Below, one piece after another: positions 24,626 to 33,688 of a stretch of DNA of 64,000 bases (position 1 is its first letter; every line of letters starts with the position of its first letter). The translations under genes and the position numbers were made by a program. Source of the DNA: Nannobrachium achirus (Eukaryota; Chordata; Actinopteri; Myctophiformes; Myctophidae); NCBI GenBank assembly GCA_963921795.1, contig OY997651.1, forward strand, positions 58,515,512 through 58,579,511. Direction: 5' to 3'. The notes beneath the pieces were generated by a model. That model was not told the DNA's origin and searched no databases. It saw only the letters and a program-made list of their open reading frames with translations.

Positions 24626-24801
24626 AGGATGGTGTGATCATCAAAGGTGCAGGGACAGGATGGTGTGATCATCAAAGTTGTGCAGCTCCTCTGTCCATTC
24701 TTGGTAACGGAAGAAATGACCACAAATCCCACACCTTATTGCAGTACGTGGACACATCTGCAAAAATACAAGTATGTATTAGGGATGGTATTGATTGGAT
24801 A

Positions 24802-24803
<2 letters not shown>

Positions 24804-24881
<78 letters not shown>

Positions 24882-24957
24882 TGCGTGTGCGTGTGTGTGT
24901 GTGTGTGCGCGCGTGTGCGTGCGTGCGTGCGTGTGTGTGTGTGTGTGAGAGGGAGAG
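24804..24957. repeat. GT microsatellite
   Basis: About 75 GT dinucleotides with GC interruptions from 24878. The flanks (CATCAAAGTTGTGCAGC before, GACAACAT after) match those of the GT tract at 62969-63060, so the two loci are paralogous. Confidence 0.95.
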
Positions 24958-25039
24958 AAAGACAACATACAAGAAGAGTGAATAACTATTGCTACATTGC
25001 ATTTAGTAAAATAACCAGTTAAAGGATCAATAATGTATT

Positions 25040-25758
25040 CATGAACTAAACATACTCTTTAATATGCCACTGTATGTCACTATGTTGGGACCATGCATCC
25101 TTTGGCATTACTTTATGTGGTGAAGACACATCAGGTGGCAGTACAGTACAGTACAGTACAGTACAGTACAGTACAATACAGTACAGTACAGTACAGTACA
25201 GCTGGCAATTTCTTGCTGCTAAAATAATTGACCAGTGAGGTCAAAGCAGCTCCCTCAGGTAGATATAGATTATCCTCAGTACTGTTACCTTCAGGAGCCA
25301 ATTCTTGAAAAGTGTCAAACACGTCACTGTCTGTAGAACAAACCTTTAGGAACATTTCAGGTCGGGTCTGATTCAAGTGCCATTTTGCAATTGACTTATG
25401 AGCACAGGTGTTCCTCTGCTTTGAACATGGACAATGCCAATATATATATTCTTTATGTTAAAACAAACAGCCACTCTCCCCAACCGAGAATAATATGGTG
25501 CACATGCTTATAAGACTGACAAATAAACTCTTGATTCTCCACTGCAAAATGTGAGCTCTGTACTCAGTGGGCTGTTTTCAAAGTCCGCTTTCTCCTTTCT
25601 GACGAGACACAATTTATTTTTTGTGTTTTCAGAAATCCACTTCTTTCTGACCATATCAGACAGAACTTCTTCCTTCAGTGTGACCACGGCTTTGGATGGA
25701 GTAGGACAGCATTATAATGACCTCACATGAACACACTGAAACCCTAGTAAGCCACTTC
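25040..25758 (-). pseudogene. SWIM zinc-finger gene relic S1 (C-terminal part)
   Basis: Read on the minus strand: VVTLKEEVLSDMV (25690), KKWISENTK, a region ending YYSRLGRVAVC (in-frame TAA just before it), then the SWIM motif WHCPCSKQRNTCAHK (C-x-C-x7-C-x-H) near 25430, then FLKVCSTDSDVFDTFQEL. A (GTACA)n run replaces or interrupts what follows. The order matches a family expanded in fish genomes and often annotated HMG domain-containing protein 3-like; that name is from memory and tentative. Upstream coding is cut by the gypsy element at 25764. Dead: stop codon and truncation. Confidence 0.65.
25139..25200. repeat. Pentanucleotide (GTACA)n inside the SWIM relic
   Basis: About 12 units. Three units make 15 bp, so the minus frame stays open and reads a VLYCT periodic peptide. 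The same tract sits at the same place in the copies at 49457-49510 and 50447-50490, and is missing from the copy at 63350. Confidence 0.95.
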
Positions 25759-25763
25759 GTCTG

Positions 25764-25951
25764 TGTGAGATATTGACGAGGCTTGACAACGACTTTATTG
25801 TTGAGTGAGTTTACTTCTCATAGCAGCGTAGCATACAGTGTAGCATTCATTCACTTCATAGAACCATCATGATCTACTGAACACTGCATGACACTGCTGT
25901 TAAGTGTAGGTTGGCTACGGGTGCCCATGAGGCACAACACCTAATATGACA
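25764..25951 (-). repeat. Gypsy 1 3' LTR with adjacent polypurine tract
   Basis: 188 bp running TGTGAGATATTGACG ... CTAATATGACA on the plus strand (TG...CA). Immediately to the right, TCCCCCTTTTT is the complement of a polypurine tract (AAAAAGGGGGA), the expected primer site for plus-strand synthesis. The matching LTR of gypsy 2 is at 51051-51222. Confidence 0.85.
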
Positions 25952-26412
25952 TCCCCCTTTTTAAAGATTTTTTTTTTCTTTCAATCAATGTCCTGATCAA
26001 TGTCATGTTCATTAGTGGCAGGAAAGGTTTCCTCACTAGTTGGCCTCAGATGTTGGGGTTTCTCCTGTACTGTCTCCCATCAGATGTACGGATAACAAAG
26101 GATCTGGGCAGATCATGTCTCTGCAGAACCACAGCTGGCTGCCAGGATTTTCCTCTTTGCATCCTGACATTGTCTCCTGCTTGCAAATCAGACAGGCTCT
26201 TGGTTTTGCTTGTCGAAATACAGTTTGTGCTTATCCTGTTATTCTCTCAGCTTGCTGCGTACCTGGTCAGACCCCTCTGGAGTAAGCAGTGTCATTCAAA
26301 TTGCAATTTTCCTTTTAGCTGCCTCCCCATTAGCAGCTGTGCTGGTGATAATCCTACACCCTCCAGCGGTGTGTTGCGATATTCCAACAGCAAAATGTAG
26401 GAATCACCATTG
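25952..26412 (-). pseudogene. Gypsy 1 integrase C-terminal part
   Basis: The minus strand encodes a region corresponding to EYHNTPLEGVGLSPAQLL in gypsy 2 (51620). This is the conserved stretch after the catalytic core of gypsy-type integrases. It is cut at 26413 by a solo LTR and continues at 28158. Frames are broken. Confidence 0.7.
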
Positions 26413-26417
26413 CTGTC

Positions 26418-27856
26418 TGATGGAAAGATTGTTATATTCCATATGAATAGACAGTTTCCCCCAAAATATTAAAGTACTCGCACACAAGAAATGAGTCCAC
26501 ACAGTGTAAGTCTGTTTTTCTGTTAGTACAGCAAGTAAGTTCACCCATCGTTGCTTCTCTCTGACTAATATACAAAACTTAATTTCACAGATATATGGAG
26601 TTACAGAATACATTAGTCACATTCTGATTGGACAATTAAACATAACAATGGATATCAGATGTTTTTGTGTCGTTGGGCCCAGTAGCAAAGCCAGATATTA
26701 TGGCTTGGCAATATCATTTTGTTATCCTGTGTCCTGGGCATTATGACCTGCAGTGGACAGATCTCATCACGTGCATTAGTTATTTGTCCCAACTAGAGTT
26801 CTCAAATTCGGCCCGAACCCGACCCTACCCGACCCGACCCGACGTTATCGGGCCGAGCCGGGCCCAAAAATTATAATAATTAGTCGGGCCGGGCCGGGCT
26901 CAAGCAACAGAGAACAGGCGCATATCGCTGTCTGCCTGTCTTCAGCGCAGCACTGAAACCTGCCTAAGTTCCTAACCAATGGACCAAGGATAATCGGTGA
27001 CGCATACGGAAGTATAGTCTATCAGTCTCATAGAGCAGTCTGGTTGTTGTGATGACGTCACAATCGAAACCTTTGGATATACGGAAGTCTGTCACAGGCA
27101 GCGAGTCAGCGTTAGCTCTGTGTGATCGAGCGGCTACGATGAAAGTTTGGAGCTGCATGTTAAATTAAAAGGCAGCAGGCAGTTTTACAAGTTTGTAATA
27201 AGTTATAAATCCAAGAAAAGTACATTCAAAGCGGAACCAACCTGGATATTATTGACAAGGACTTAAGAGGATTGTATTAACAACAACATCAACATGACCA
27301 ACCTAAAAGCACCATACGTTGACATCCTCTTTCCTCTTACCTTAGAGACGATCATCGCGGCTGGTAAGATATTATTAATTCCATTATGCTTTCTGGTTAA
27401 TCAAGTGTCCTTTGCTGCTGCTGTGTGCATTTATATTAAAGGGTTTACAGCCGCAGCGCGCCGCTTATTACGTGCCTAAGTTGTATATGTTTAAGCATGG
27501 TGATCAGGTGGTGTCGCGCACTAAACAACAGATCTGCAAGCCCAGAATGCAAGCCAGATGAACACGTTTTGGGTTTATAGATCTGCCGAGCCTGCATTTG
27601 ATGCGTGACCGTTGAAAGGACGAAACATAAATCACGCAGGCAGTGACAATGGCAGGGAGAGAGCGGATGAGAGCTGTATGATTGAGATTGACTGTTGACA
27701 ACAACAGGGATTTAACGTTAGCACATTTTGTGCAGAACCTTGCATGTTTCATGAACAATTTAACATGTGAAGTTGCCATTTCGCCAACTATTATATGTCC
27801 GTTCTCTCACTGTTGTAATTTGAGGCACTGGCGCTGCCAGCTGCCTACTGGCGACG

Positions 27857-27920
<64 letters not shown>

Positions 27921-28152
27921 GCTTTCGGGTTTTCGGGCCGAAAATGATGATAATTGTTAGGGTCGGGCCGGGCTTCGGGTCGGCCCACTCGGGCCCAGTT
28001 AGGGCCGGGCTTTAATTTTCAGATTAATTTTCAGATTAAGGCTAGAGAACTCTAGTCCCAACACAGGATGGCATTGACAATTAACACTGAATTAATATCT
28101 ATACCATGTTAAACATAATAACAGGAATATATTTTAATCAATTATCTTAACA
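26418..28152. mobile_element. Solo LTR (466 bp) interrupted by a hAT
   Basis: Compared with gypsy 2, gypsy 1 has an insert bounded by CTGTC on both sides (26413-26417, 28153-28157). It begins TGATGG and ends TTAACA, so TG...CA with a 5-bp duplication: a solo LTR left by LTR-LTR recombination. Removing the hAT (1261 bp) and one 8-bp duplication leaves 466 bp. No internal retroelement sequence is present. Family unknown. Confidence 0.85.
26794..28054. mobile_element. hAT element, GC-rich subterminal repeats, 8-bp TSD
   Basis: Perfect 8-bp duplication GTCCCAAC (26786-26793, 28055-28062) and 10-bp ends TAGAGTTCTC / GAGAACTCTA. Subterminal arrays of CCCGACC (left) and GGGTCGGGCC (right) are arranged in opposite orientation, typical of transposase-binding arrays. 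The inside holds a CT tract (27860-27918) and a short plus frame from ATG 27294 (MTNLKAPYVDILFPL) ending in a donor-like GCTGGTAAGA, unrecognised. No transposase motif, so it is probably non-autonomous. Confidence 0.9.
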
Positions 28153-28157
28153 CTGTC

Positions 28158-28700
28158 CTCTGCTTTTTTCAGCAAGTTTTTAACTGTATTGCCATTTCCG
28201 CTTGGCGCTTGACCATTTGATTGGGCATGACAAGGACTGAACATGACGTGTGTGAATTCCCTACTGAGGAGCATTATCAGAAATCAACAGATCACAGATA
28301 CATTGCCTAGAAAAGATTGATTTCAGTGCTACTGTGACACTGTTACTGGTGGTATTTTTTAGCTTTAGGATTTCTGGGAACATGAAAGAGATCAGTCCCT
28401 ACTTTCTCCCATGGTCTGTGAGGTAGGGGGTGAGAGAGCAACGGCTCTCTCGGGTTGCTGTTATGGTTCTCATTGCACGTGGCACATTGAGACACCATTT
28501 CCTCAATTTGTGAAGACATGTGTGGCCAATACAGAATGTCTCTGGCTCTTTCTTTACACTTCACAATTCCTAGATGTGACTCATGTATTTTGTTAAGCAT
28601 TTCCTGTCTCATCTGAGTTGGAACAATGAGCTTGGCTCCTTTAAACATCAGCTCTGAGGTGTAAGTGATTTCATTCCTAAAGGTCCAAAAAGGCTGCATT
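28158..28700 (-). pseudogene. Gypsy 1 integrase N-terminal (zinc-binding) and core remnant
   Basis: Minus frame 28699-28343 contains KIHESHLGIVKCKERARD, then WPHMSSQIEEMVSQCATC: the H-x-H...C-x2-C zinc-binding domain of gypsy integrases. After it the core is shortened: about 40 bp present in gypsy 2 (near 51770-51810) is deleted here near 28262. Confidence 0.85.
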
Positions 28701-29084
28701 GTTTTTGGTACTTAACTGCACTCCGTTCGTGTAATGTCTTTCAGTAACAATGGCAAGTAGCTCTTTTTCTATTTGCGCATAACGGCTCTGACAATCACTG
28801 CAGAGTGCCAGTGACGCATATGCTACTGGCTGTCCCTCCTGTAGTAGGACTGCTCCGATGCCTTCTGAGCTGGTGTCTACTGACAGAGTAACTGGTTTGT
28901 TCACATCATAAAACTTTAACATCGGAGTATTGGTGACCAGCTGTTTGAGTTGCTCAAAACTCCTCTGTTGTGGTTCCTCCCAGTGCCACTCTGACAGGTT
29001 AGGAATAAAATTTGCGAGATACTTGATCATGCCGTTGAACCTCAGTAATTCCTGTTTATCCTGTGGCGGTGGAAGCTGTGTCAC
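28677..29084 (-). pseudogene. Gypsy 1 RNase H
   Basis: The minus frame includes LRFNGMIKYLANFIPNLS (connection after the polymerase), then LSVDTSSEGIGAVLLQEGQP and ELLAIV, the hallmark DxSxxGxGAVLxQ and E residues of gypsy RNase H. The expected continuation is lost after about 28740. Gypsy 2 lacks this domain altogether. Confidence 0.9.
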
Positions 29085-29900
29085 TGCTCTGATTTTTTCC
29101 TCATCCGGTTTCAGTCCACTGGCACTGAGTTTGTGTCCACTGTATTTTATTTCAGTTGTCCTGATTGTGCATTTATCTCTGTTGAGCTTTAAGTTATTTT
29201 CTCTCCAATAGCAATCTCAGCCTGTGGTCATGTTCTTCTAAAGAGTCTCCCCACACAAGCATGTCATCAATGATATTTACAACTCCTTCAAGCCCCTCTA
29301 TCATATGTGCAATGGCCCTCTGGAACACCTCGGGTGCTGAACAGATGCCAAACGGTAACCGCAGGAACCGGTACTGTCCGATTGGGGTATTAGGTGGAGA
29401 GCTTTGAACTCTCTACATCTAATTTGATTTGCCAAAACCCTTTATTAGCGTCTAGTACTGAGAAATACTTGGCGTTTGGCATACAGGAAACTACTTCCTC
29501 AACAGTCAGTAATGGATAGTGCTCCCGTTTAGTAGCTTCATTCAACCTAAGTCTTTTGTGTCCATGCAAATGCAGATTTTCTTAGGGGTGACCACGGTAG
29601 CAATACTAGTGAACCACTCTGTTGGCTCTGTCTGCCTTGTTATGACACCCATTTTCACCATGCAGTGTAATTCCTCCACCTCTGTCTCTATTCACCATGT
29701 GGTGTAATTCCTCCACCACTCTGTCTCTATTCACCATGTGGTGTAACTCCTCCACCACTCTGTCTCTAAGCGCACCAGGAATTCTCCTGGGAGCGTGCAC
29801 AACAGGTGTAACAGTCCGGTCAATCTGAATATGGTGCTGACCAGGTATGGAACCCCGTCCATTTAATAACTCTTCATACTCTTGAGGATGTCATCCTCCT
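29085..29900 (-). pseudogene. Gypsy 1 reverse transcriptase
   Basis: Readable on the minus strand in more than one frame: PTEWFTSIATVVTP (about 29640-29590), LPFGICSAPEVFQRA (about 29352-29308) and VNIIDDMLVWGD (about 29280-29245), the last being the polymerase active site in its (Y/I)xDD form. The order is right for a gypsy polymerase. A small tandem duplication of a TTCACCATGTGGTGTAA unit (29655-29760) disrupts the N-terminal part. Several frame breaks make it inactive. Confidence 0.85.
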
Positions 29901-30622
29901 TTCCAACCTCATGCATCCAAGCCTATAGTTTCACACAAGTGGCTCCCCCCAGTATAGCTGGTACATTTTCTTGAGTGATTTCAAACTCAATGTTGTGCTT
30001 TTGGCCTTTGTATTCACAGGTTAGAGCTCTCTTGCCCAGCGGTGCTATTTTCTGCCCAAAGAAAGTGTAGTGAAGCGCAGGAGCGGGAATCGAACACCAC
30101 TCCGCCACTCGCCAGTCCGACACACAAACCACTGTGCCAATAGAGCTGAGCTCGATTGGCAGGGCGTTTGCGGGTCGGTTTATTGGCTGGGGCTACAATC
30201 ACCCCCTCGGTCTTTCGAAGCGCATCCTCACGCTTCACACTTCACGTCGCGGACCACCGCACACGACGTCCCTCATGTCCCTCACGCAAGGATATCACGC
30301 TCCTCATCCTGCCGACAACGCCAGATTGTAGTGAAGCGCAGGAGCGGGAATCGAACACCACTCTCCCATTCGCCAGTCCGACACACAAACCAATGTGCCA
30401 ATAGAGCTGAGCTTGATTGGCAGGGCGTTTGCGGGTCAGTTTATTGGCTGGGGCTACAGAAGCAACAAGTTTGCTCTTACTCGCTTGGAGCTTGCCTCAG
30501 ACCTCCAGTGCATTGAATGTTTTCACTGACATCGCAGTCTGCACCTGTGTCCAATATAAAAGTCATAACTTTTGTATTTATTTTTAGGCTTTCCATCCAT
30601 TTTGCTCCCTCAGTTTCAGTCT
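29901..30622 (-). pseudogene. Gypsy 1 aspartic protease, interrupted by a SINE pair
   Basis: The minus strand reads FILDTGADCDV at about 30565-30535, the D-T-G active site of a retroviral-type protease. It continues to about 30460, is interrupted by about 390 bp of SINE sequence, and resumes GQKIAPLGKRALTCEYKG at about 30060-30005. It ends upstream of the reverse transcriptase, the normal gag-pol order. Confidence 0.85.
30068..30457 (-). repeat. Two tandem tRNA-derived SINE units in the protease
   Basis: Units at 30068-30196 and 30329-30457 are nearly identical. On the minus strand they contain TTGGCACAGTGGTTTGTG (A-box-like) and GTGTTCGATTCCCGC (B-box-like). A CG-rich spacer lies between. 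No clean target duplication is seen. The tandem arrangement could be a dimeric SINE or a later duplication. Confidence 0.7.
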
Positions 30623-31600
30623 CCGCTGTATGGAGTTATTATTGTAACTTATTCGTGAGAGGAGATTTCTGATGTTGAGCAGTTGTATATTAAGAGTTGT
30701 GCAGTCGTACCTCTGAATTTGCAGACTTGTATGATGGAATCTGAACGTGAAAAGGCAAAAAAAATACAAATCTCTGTCTACACGTTCACAAGTCGTCTTT
30801 TGCGACCTCGAATCCTTTTCTACACTTGCTCAGATTAGTTGAGACTGTTGTTCTCTATTTTGAAACATATTCCTTGATATGTTGATGCAATATTTGGCAA
30901 AAGCGAGCAGGCGACACTGAAAAAATGCGAGCATCTGCACATGATGATTCGAGAGGTTGCAAACTGACATCTGTACGTGTAGAGAGTGTTTTTTCCCCCT
31001 GCTCACGCACACATTTACTTTTACAGCCCCAACTGCCTTTCTTTGCGCTCGCAAATCCTCATGTACACATGCTCAAATGTGGTAAACTGTCGCTCACGAT
31101 ATTGCAACATAATTATCGATATGTTCTTTCAAAATCTGGCAAAACCGTGCAGGGGACACTGAAAAAATTCGAGCGCTTCCAATCTTGATTTGAGAAAGTG
31201 TACACGGCGATTTGCGAGCGTGTAAAAACTAATCTGAGCGCGAGCAGAGGCAAATTCGTGAGGTGAATCTGCTTTGCAGAATAATTTTGTTACGGAAGTG
31301 CGAGTGTGTGTGTGACTGAGGAGAAGCGAGAGAGCACAGGATCAGCCATGGGATCAGCTCTGCGCCTTGTAGGAACTGCAATGATTTTTCTTCACCACCC
31401 GGGGGAGCTGTTTTCAATGTGTCGTCAACTCCCCATATCAAGATCGCCTATTAATCAATCGCCAGATAATCAAGAACATTTATTTATATTATTACAAAAT
31501 TAAAATAACGCCATGGTGAAACGTTGTTGCTGGGGAACGTGCAACAGTGATTAGGCACCGGAACGTATGAAAGGAGTATTATTATTTAGACCACACAAAC

Positions 31601-32201
31601 TAGAGATGGGATTTATGGTTCTTTGAAGTGAGCCGGAACTCTGGGATCTGTTCCTTTCAAAGAGCCGTTCAAAAGACTGGCTCATTCTACTAGTTACTTT
31701 ATAGATTTTGATTATAATTACAAATAACTTCAACCTTATATACATTTATTTCGGACATATATAGGTGCAAACCTGCCATTTGAAAATAGCTGATCTACAA
31801 GCTCACAATGCATCGCAAAGCGACGCATTGTAAGTTTGTAGATCTGCTATTTTCAAAAGATTTTTCTGCTTTTTTCAAATGATTTTTCTACATTTTACTC
31901 ATTGGGAAACCTGTGAAACAGGACATTCTGCATAGCCTAATGAGTAGGCCTACGTTATTGGTACTTTAAGTACATTTTGATACCAATACGTTTTTACTTT
32001 TACTCAAGTACATTAACATTCCAAACTTCTACTTGATTGCAGTATTGATATTTTTATTTAAGTAAAGAAATTGAGTAGGCTACTTTTCCCACCACTGTTC
32101 ATTAGAAAGGAACGGCTTCCTACTGCGAACCGGATCCCATCGTTCATTTCAAAGAGCCGTTCAAATACTCGATTCGTTCGCGAACGTCCCATCCATCTCT
32201 A
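31601..32201. mobile_element. hAT MITE, 601 bp
   Basis: Perfect 8-bp duplication ACACAAAC (31593-31600, 32202-32209). Ends are TAGAGATGGG and CCATCTCTA. Internal arms include AAAGAGCCGTTCAAA on both sides. It contains hairpin H3. Non-coding. Confidence 0.9.
31781..31855. repeat. Hairpin repeat H3
   Basis: Arms TGAAAATAGCTGATCTACAA... and ...TTGTAGATCTGCTATTTTCA pair with three or four mismatches over about 36 bp with a 3-nt loop (AAA). It sits inside the hAT MITE. Confidence 0.9.
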
Positions 32202-33127
32202 ACACAAACAACTGAACGTCGGGAACTTACAGGCGACACCCAGGGTAAGTTAGTTATTGTTTATTAGACGATTGATTTCACCATTGTTTAGTAAACGTTG
32301 CGTCGCTTTAGGTGAATGAGTGAAAAGGCTGCCTTGGTTTATATTAGCCATACTGTAGCTTTGGATCAAGAAGATCAAAACTACTGAGCCATAACATTCA
32401 CTATATGGACGGACCAGCGCTAAACTTAGACCATAGGTTCTCAAAATGTTTCATGTCAAGGACCCCCAGATTGACACTTTTTAGCCCGCGGACCCCTATG
32501 ATCATTAATCTAATAACCATTAATCTAATAACCAGTGATCAAGGATGCCAATTGGCATCCTTGATCAACATAACTTAAGTTATGTTGTCAATATCACTAT
32601 CACAGAGATCTTGTGTTGTGATGTACAGTACCTTTACCTTACTCTGTCAAGAAGACGTTTCTAGTAACATGCAAATTCATCTAACTGTGAAAGTAAAGTT
32701 GTCCATACCATACAGTATGATTAACTTGTATTGTGATGAACCCTCTGCTAACAAAAATGCGTTTTTATTAACATGCTAATTAATCTAATAACGATCGTGA
32801 TCAATCACTAGACATTTGGTCTCATGATTTGTCTTTACAAGATGCCATCAATCATTAACAGCTGCCAAAGTAGTCAACCACCACAATATTGTAACAGTTG
32901 ACTTTTAATTTGTAGGCTACTCTACCTGCAATGTCATAGTCACTGTTAACCTATTATTGTAATGAACACTCAATCCCATTTCAGTTTACAGTATATGCCC
33001 CTCTATCTCTGTATAGGACAGAGAATAATGCATAATTCTCAGGAAGCAGTGATAAAATATCCTTGTAATGGTTATAACTTCAGAAAACTATATGTGCTTG
33101 ATCCAGGTTTTCCCCCCTTCTTTCTAG

Positions 33128-33282
33128 GCCCAGAAAACCGATGTGTTGTTATACCTGTTACCTGCTGAAATGTACCCGGTCTACCAGGTAAATGTTTTAA
33201 ATGCACTTTAGGGATGAGGTAAAAAAAAAAAAAAAAAACGAAAACACACACTGTACATAGATAAATACATGTGGTTACATTT

Positions 33283-33369
<87 letters not shown>

Positions 33370-33688
33370 GCAAAGTTATTAACAACTTGGGAATGGCATT
33401 GCTCCTGGGCATGGCAACCTAGAAAAGATTTTAATGAAAACATCTGTAACTATTACAATGCAATGCCATAGGTTACATGTATTTGTCATGTTGTGTGGTT
33501 ATAATTATGTATTTTTTATTATTTCCCAGCTGCCACTCCTGGTGAAAGCACAGCCACCTCCCCTGCCCATTGCCAGTGATGTCTACCAGAACACACCACC
33601 ATCAGCTTCAGTTTGGAAGATGCCAGCAAAATACAGAACACCACAAGAGACCAACCAAGATGAAATGATAATACATAAAAAAGAATAA
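33128..33688 (+). pseudogene. Exon-like pair inside the nested element, product unknown
   Basis: A pyrimidine-rich TTCTTTCTAG acceptor precedes a 60-nt open exon (33128-33187, AQKTDVLLYLLPAEMYPVYQ) that ends CAG|GTAAATG. After an intron with the AC microsatellite, ATTTCCCAG opens a second exon at 33530 in the same phase (LPLLVKAQPPPLPIASDVYQ, ending IIHKKE-stop). AATAAA-type signals follow at 33684-33700. I do not recognise the protein. It could be a captured host-gene end or the element's own 3' exons. Splicing is inferred from sequence only. Confidence 0.45.
33281..33366. repeat. AC microsatellite
   Basis: About 40 AC units with two ATAC interruptions, lying in the putative intron of the exon pair. 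Confidence 0.95.

Larger units (their letters stand above)
31513..32250 (+). pseudogene. THAP-domain exon interrupted by a hAT MITE
   Basis: ATG 31513 starts VKRCCWGTCNSD, then a stop (TAG), then in another phase PERMKGVLLFRPHK to 31600. After the MITE it continues to a CAGGGTAAGT donor-like site at about 32243. CCWGTCNSD plus the following basic patch is the start of a THAP zinc finger, a DNA-binding domain of P-like and related transposases. No other transposase exon is seen inside the element, so it is probably a deletion derivative. Confidence 0.6.

Noticed and set aside
24499-25022. Long open frames with Cys-Val or His-Thr repeats
   Set aside because: Direct translation of GT/CA microsatellites; the same applies at 1754-2043, 33072-33471 and 62851-63075.
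26005-26446. Plus-strand frames of 78-131 aa (also 51251-51625)
   Set aside because: Antisense shadows of gypsy integrase on the minus strand.
28930-29211. Plus-strand 93-aa frame
   Set aside because: Antisense of the gypsy polymerase/RNase H region.
30070-30516. 148-aa plus-strand frame with internal peptide repeat
   Set aside because: The repeat is the tandem SINE pair, antisense to the gypsy protease.
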